NCBI GenBank assembly: GCA_905221615.1
Contig: CAJNDT010005779.1
Coordinates: 211,501-275,500 of the forward strand
DNA from: Symbiodinium sp. CCMP2592
Taxonomy: Eukaryota; Sar; Dinophyceae; Suessiales; Symbiodiniaceae
DNA length: 64,000 bases
Direction: 5' to 3'
Shown here: in pieces, positions 60,669 to 64,000 of the stretch
How the letters are laid out: the number at the start of each line of letters is the position of its first letter
How positions within the stretch are numbered: position 1 is the stretch's first letter
Notes under the pieces: model-generated
The model's database searches: none
The model's input: only the letters and a program-made list of their open reading frames with translations
What the model was told of the DNA's origin: nothing
Position numbers and translations under genes: made by a program

Positions 60669-61951
60669 CTAGCTATTGTTCCAAAGGAAGTCAAGCATGG
60701 TACCTGTGGCTTTCCACATGTTGCCATAGCGAAACCAGTAGGTGAACTGGGCTGAGCGAATCTTCCTTGTGAGGGCCTGGTTGCCTGGAGTGCGATCTGT
60801 GTGCTTCAAAAAGCTACGCAAATATCCCCAAAAGCGGTCGATTATCTGCGTGCCGCTTTTCACGCTCAGAAGGTTGCCGTTCGGCAACTTCACCTTGTAC
60901 ACTTTCGTGTAGTGAGGCTTGATCCAGTGCACCTGTGCAGAAGGCGTGTGAATTGACATGAACTGGAGTAATGGGCATGTTCAGAAAGACATGTTCTTGA
61001 TTCATGGGAGGCCTTGCCGTTGATCTTAACCTTCTTTTTCTGGTGGACGACGTTGCAGTGGATCACCTCCGGGATTTTGAGTTTGTAGGCCTTGGCGCCG
61101 TCGCTGTGCAAGACAACCTTGGAGTTGGCGAGGAGCTTCATCCCGATGCCCTTCCAGTCTCGTTTCCTGATAGGCCCCGGGCCGGGAGCTCGCTTTTTGG
61201 TGAGCTTCGGCTCCAGCTTGAAAAGACGAAGCGATGAAGGACAGCCTCGTTGGACAAGGCCGCCCCACTGTTCCCACTTCGTGTTGTAATCGCCCTCAAT
61301 GTTGTTGTCGGTACTTTTGCCAATGTCGACCTCGTCGACTTCCGCATCCTCCCAGTTGCCACCGTAGGTGATGTCCTTCTCCTTCGCGGTGACATACCGG
61401 GCACGGGCAACCTCCAAGTTGGCAAAGATTCTCTCCACTGGCTTGTGGTCCATATCCAGGACCAGATGAGCTGCCTGAGAAGAGACCCCTGCCACTGCCG
61501 CGTAGAGCACAGCCGCTTGCTCGTGCAGTTTTGTCTGGGAGTTGCCCGCACCGAGGAAGAAGATGGGGTGATAGTCGTGAGGCTGCAACATCTTGTGGCA
61601 ATGACGGTGGCTGCAGCGGTAGGCCCAAACCTTCTTCTCCTTGAAGTATTTGAGACTACCAAGAGAGCCTGTGCTGCAACGAGGACATGTGTGACCCTCC
61701 CAGTTGGGTAGGATCTGATCCTTTTGCAGCCGCTCTATGAGCCTGCGGCCCCGCAATGCCATGAACATTTGAACTGATCGTCCCCAGCGCTGGCGGTGTG
61801 CCTTGTTCTTCGTGGTTGGCTGACCATGACGAACATAGGGCACAGGGACGTAGGTGTTCGTGGCCGCTGGGCGCCTTTGAACACGACGTTTCCCCCGTTT
61901 CGGAAGAGGAAACTGCGGCTTTTTCATAGCTTTCATCACCTTCTTCGGCAT
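60669..61951 (-). CDS. ISXO2/IS1595-type DDE transposase (Merlin-related), two exons
   Basis: Exon 1 is 61951-61013 and exon 2 is 60932-60669; an 80-nt GC-AG intron (61012-60933) joins in frame as NGK|VHWIKPHYTK, giving 400 aa. Residues 1-50 are basic (MKKPQFPLPKRGKRRVQRRP). A zinc ribbon follows (TCPRCSTGSLGS ... YRCSHRHCHK). The catalytic core has VDEVDIGK, VLHSDGAKAY and, in exon 2, GTQIIDRFWGYLRSFL where the third acidic residue sits, then IRSAQFTYWFRYGN. Without the intron exon 1 runs on to an unrelated tail, which supports splicing. Both exons are open. Terminal inverted repeats were not found by eye. Confidence 0.85.
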
Positions 61952-62388
61952 GATGTCGATGAAAGCTTGGGCGACTACTACAGTACTTGAGATGGCAGAA
62001 AGAAGCTACAGTACGAGTCACCTTCTTCGCTTCTGCTCCTGGCATACGTGGTGCATGACAGCAGGCAGTTGCAAAGAAACATTAGCGACCGAAACATTTC
62101 ATTTGTGCCTCACGCGGACCTAAGAAAAGTGTGTGGGAGGACTCAAGTCTGCAAAATGCGGTCCACTACCAGGGTACCGCTTTTCAAATCGAGAAAGCAC
62201 TTTCGGCAGCATGCCCATAGTGGGGCTTGAGTCAGCAGCATTAGAGGTTGAAGATGCTTAAGAGTGTTTGCAAGGAGTTTTGGTGTGATGCTCCATAATA
62301 CATGCTAGGATTTTTTGTTTGATGCCCCATACTTCATGCGATGATTCGTCATTGCATGCTGCCTACGAGAAACGGCACTACACTTGTC
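61952..62388. other. Intergenic spacer
   Basis: 437 bp between two leftward genes. It must contain the promoter of the transposase gene and the 3' end of the P-loop gene; no motif is recognised. Confidence 0.4.
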
Positions 62389-64000
62389 TCACTCGTCGCC
62401 GGCGTCATCGCATTTTTCAAACTCCTCCTCAAGTTCTTGGGAAAGGTTGTACGGGAACTCTTCATCAACATCCATCTCGTCCTTTGAAGAGGATTTGGAA
62501 GATTCGGCAAGCACAGCCTTTTCGGAGTCGCTCGCCTCATCCTTTGGGGAGGGTTTGGGAAGCTCCGCGGGCGCCGCCGTTTCGGACCCGCTGGAGATAT
62601 TGAGCTGCAGGACCCTCTTTCCGAAGGCCTGCTTGAAGGCGGAAGGCGTCGTCTCCTGGGGCTCCTTCTTCACCTGGTCACGAGCACATGTTGCCATGAA
62701 CCTCAAACCTATCCGTGTAGAGACAAACTTATGAGTTGATAAAATAATTTCCATTGTGCAATATGAGTGGCAGTGACGAGTCCATGGCCAGGTGCGGCAT
62801 GCGAAGATGGTGCGGGTGCGGGCGGTGCGGATAAAGAAGAGTCGCTCTTGAGGTTCGCATCTTCGACCTTCTCCGTGCCCAAAAGTGCAGAGGATGACCT
62901 GACGGATTTGAGCTTTTTGGTTTGAGGCCCAGCACTTTCAAGATCTGCCGCTTCATGGAGATAGTAGACGGTATCACCGGAAATACCTGCCAAAGTTGGT
63001 CTGCGCTCCTTCACAAAGGTGCGGCCGGTAGACATTTCACGACCTCGGACAGTGAAGGCGGTATCAACGGGCTCCTTGTCAAATGCAGCCTGTAAAAGAT
63101 TGAGACTCCACTGCAAATCGTCATTGAACGAAGAAGGTTGGGCGACGAGTTCTCCCTTCAGGAAGGCGTCATAGGTGGGACGTGCGCAAGGGGAGACCAT
63201 CCCTACATCTCCCTCCGGCCATGCCAGCCGCTTGACGGGGTCTGTTTGGGTACCCGGCAATCGGATGTAGATAGCAACCTGGGTGAACACAACGACGACA
63301 GACCGCTTGAAAATACCCATGAGGTCCTCGTCGTTGAAGTCCTTGTGGAAGGAAGGTCTCACGATGTTAAAGAAGGTCTGGAACGGGACGAAGTCTGAGG
63401 GCGTGTTGAGCACCATGGCCGGCTCAATCTGTTTATCATACGGATTGGAACAGATTTGGCACAGCTGGTTCTTCTCATACGAGCTGGCATTCCAGCGCGC
63501 AATTGTTTTCCGGTCCAGACCCGAGACTTCTGTCACCGCCTTCACAGACGCAGGGTGCTCGAGGTTGAGGTTCCCATCGTCGAACACCCTGGGCTTGGTC
63601 TTCCGGCCTTTTTCCTTTCGGAAATAGTCCAGATGACTGCATGTCTGAAACATCGGAGGAGTGTCTGTCTTGCCCTCTTGAAAGAGCCAATAAGCCGAGA
63701 TCAAGGAAGAAAGGGTGTAGGAAAGCGGACTTTTTCCCACCTGCGATCTCCCAATGTAGATAACGGCGTGCTCTTTCAAGAAGGGTAGCAAGGGCATAAT
63801 CACGTCATTGAGTGCCCAAGGTGTAAAGCTCTTCAAGGTCAGAGGCCAATCCCTGATGGTATTGGCCTGTGAACCTGCGTCAGCTAGACACCTGAGGTAC
63901 TCCTTGATTACGCCGCGCTCCCAACGGTACAAGGGACCACTGGGGTCGTTCACCTGTTCCTCGGTCCAAATGGTGAACTCGCCCTGAGCATTGTCCTCGG
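62389..64000 (-). CDS. P-loop NTPase (helicase-like), 5' end beyond the window
   Basis: The frame is open to the right edge, so the start is missing. Exon A (64000-62789) has Walker A IYIGRSQVGKSPL, a Walker B-like PRVFDDGN, a Cys pair (CQICSNPYDK), and MVLNTPSDFVPF where a sensor motif would fall; the order recalls Rep/SF3-type helicases, at low confidence. FNDEDLMGIFKRSVVVVFTQ follows. An 80-nt GC-AG intron (62788-62709) would join to exon B (62708-62389), an acidic Ser/Glu/Lys tail with VKKEP that ends at a stop. Reading straight through gives a short odd tail instead. Same strand and same intron type as the transposase next to it. Confidence 0.6.

Overview
The window looks like dinoflagellate nuclear DNA carrying an integrated polinton-like virus (PLV) at its left end and a field of retroelements, satellites and DNA transposons to its right. 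The host assignment rests on: a relict dinoflagellate spliced leader (AGCCATTTTGGCTCAAG, 45960-45980) at the 5' end of a LINE; plant/alveolate-type TTTAGGG telomeric tracts; and two 80-nt introns with GC-AG ends in neighbouring genes at the right edge (60933-61012 and 62709-62788). The host and virus assignments are read from motifs only; no search was run.

Region 1, about 1-20,100 and perhaps to 22,155, is GC-rich and tightly packed with viral genes. A mostly rightward virion block (1,780-11,791) encodes a small membrane protein, an A32-type packaging ATPase, a penton-like minor capsid protein, an AT-hook protein, two paralogous small proteins with 2H-phosphoesterase-like motifs, an Ala/Gly-rich hydrophobic virion candidate, a double jelly-roll-type major capsid protein and a very long fibre ending in an S74/endosialidase chaperone domain. 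A retroviral-type integrase follows (12,391-13,404). Leftward genes are a possible ssDNA-binding protein (1,185-1,751) and a 1132-aa replication protein (15,642-19,040) that joins an N-terminal J domain, a family-A (TV-Pol-like) polymerase and an SF3 helicase. No protein-primed polymerase B and no adenain-like protease were seen, which fits a PLV better than a classic Polinton. Unusual non-coding structure includes a tandem array of hairpins with compensatory arm changes (11,793-12,120) and TGTCAG-iteron modules lying in opposite orientation on the two sides of the virion block (855-1,131 versus 13,459-14,111). Two large virion genes are each interrupted by a one-base offset at an AAA run, so the copy may be decaying, mis-assembled or recoded.

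Region 2 (22-38 kb) holds a foldback element, a frame-broken large ORF followed by an A tract, a decayed APE-type LINE on the minus strand (about 29.4-31.1 kb), and a decayed retroelement with reverse transcriptase plus C-terminal nuclease-like domain on the plus strand (31.2-34.45 kb). Region 3 (38.4-45.2 kb) is a 5.8-kb, roughly 107-copy, 54-bp minisatellite between two CTG/CTA trinucleotide tracts.

Region 4 (45,932-53,516) is an apparently intact three-ORF LINE: telomeric repeats, relict spliced leader, ORF1, endonuclease/reverse-transcriptase ORF2, a large overlapping ORF3, poly(A), then telomeric repeats again. Region 5 (53.5-60.4 kb) is non-coding and rich in microsatellites, a MITE, telomere-like fragments and a long-hairpin repeat. 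Region 6 (60,669-64,000) has two leftward, intron-containing genes: an ISXO2/IS1595-type DDE transposase and a P-loop NTPase cut by the right edge.
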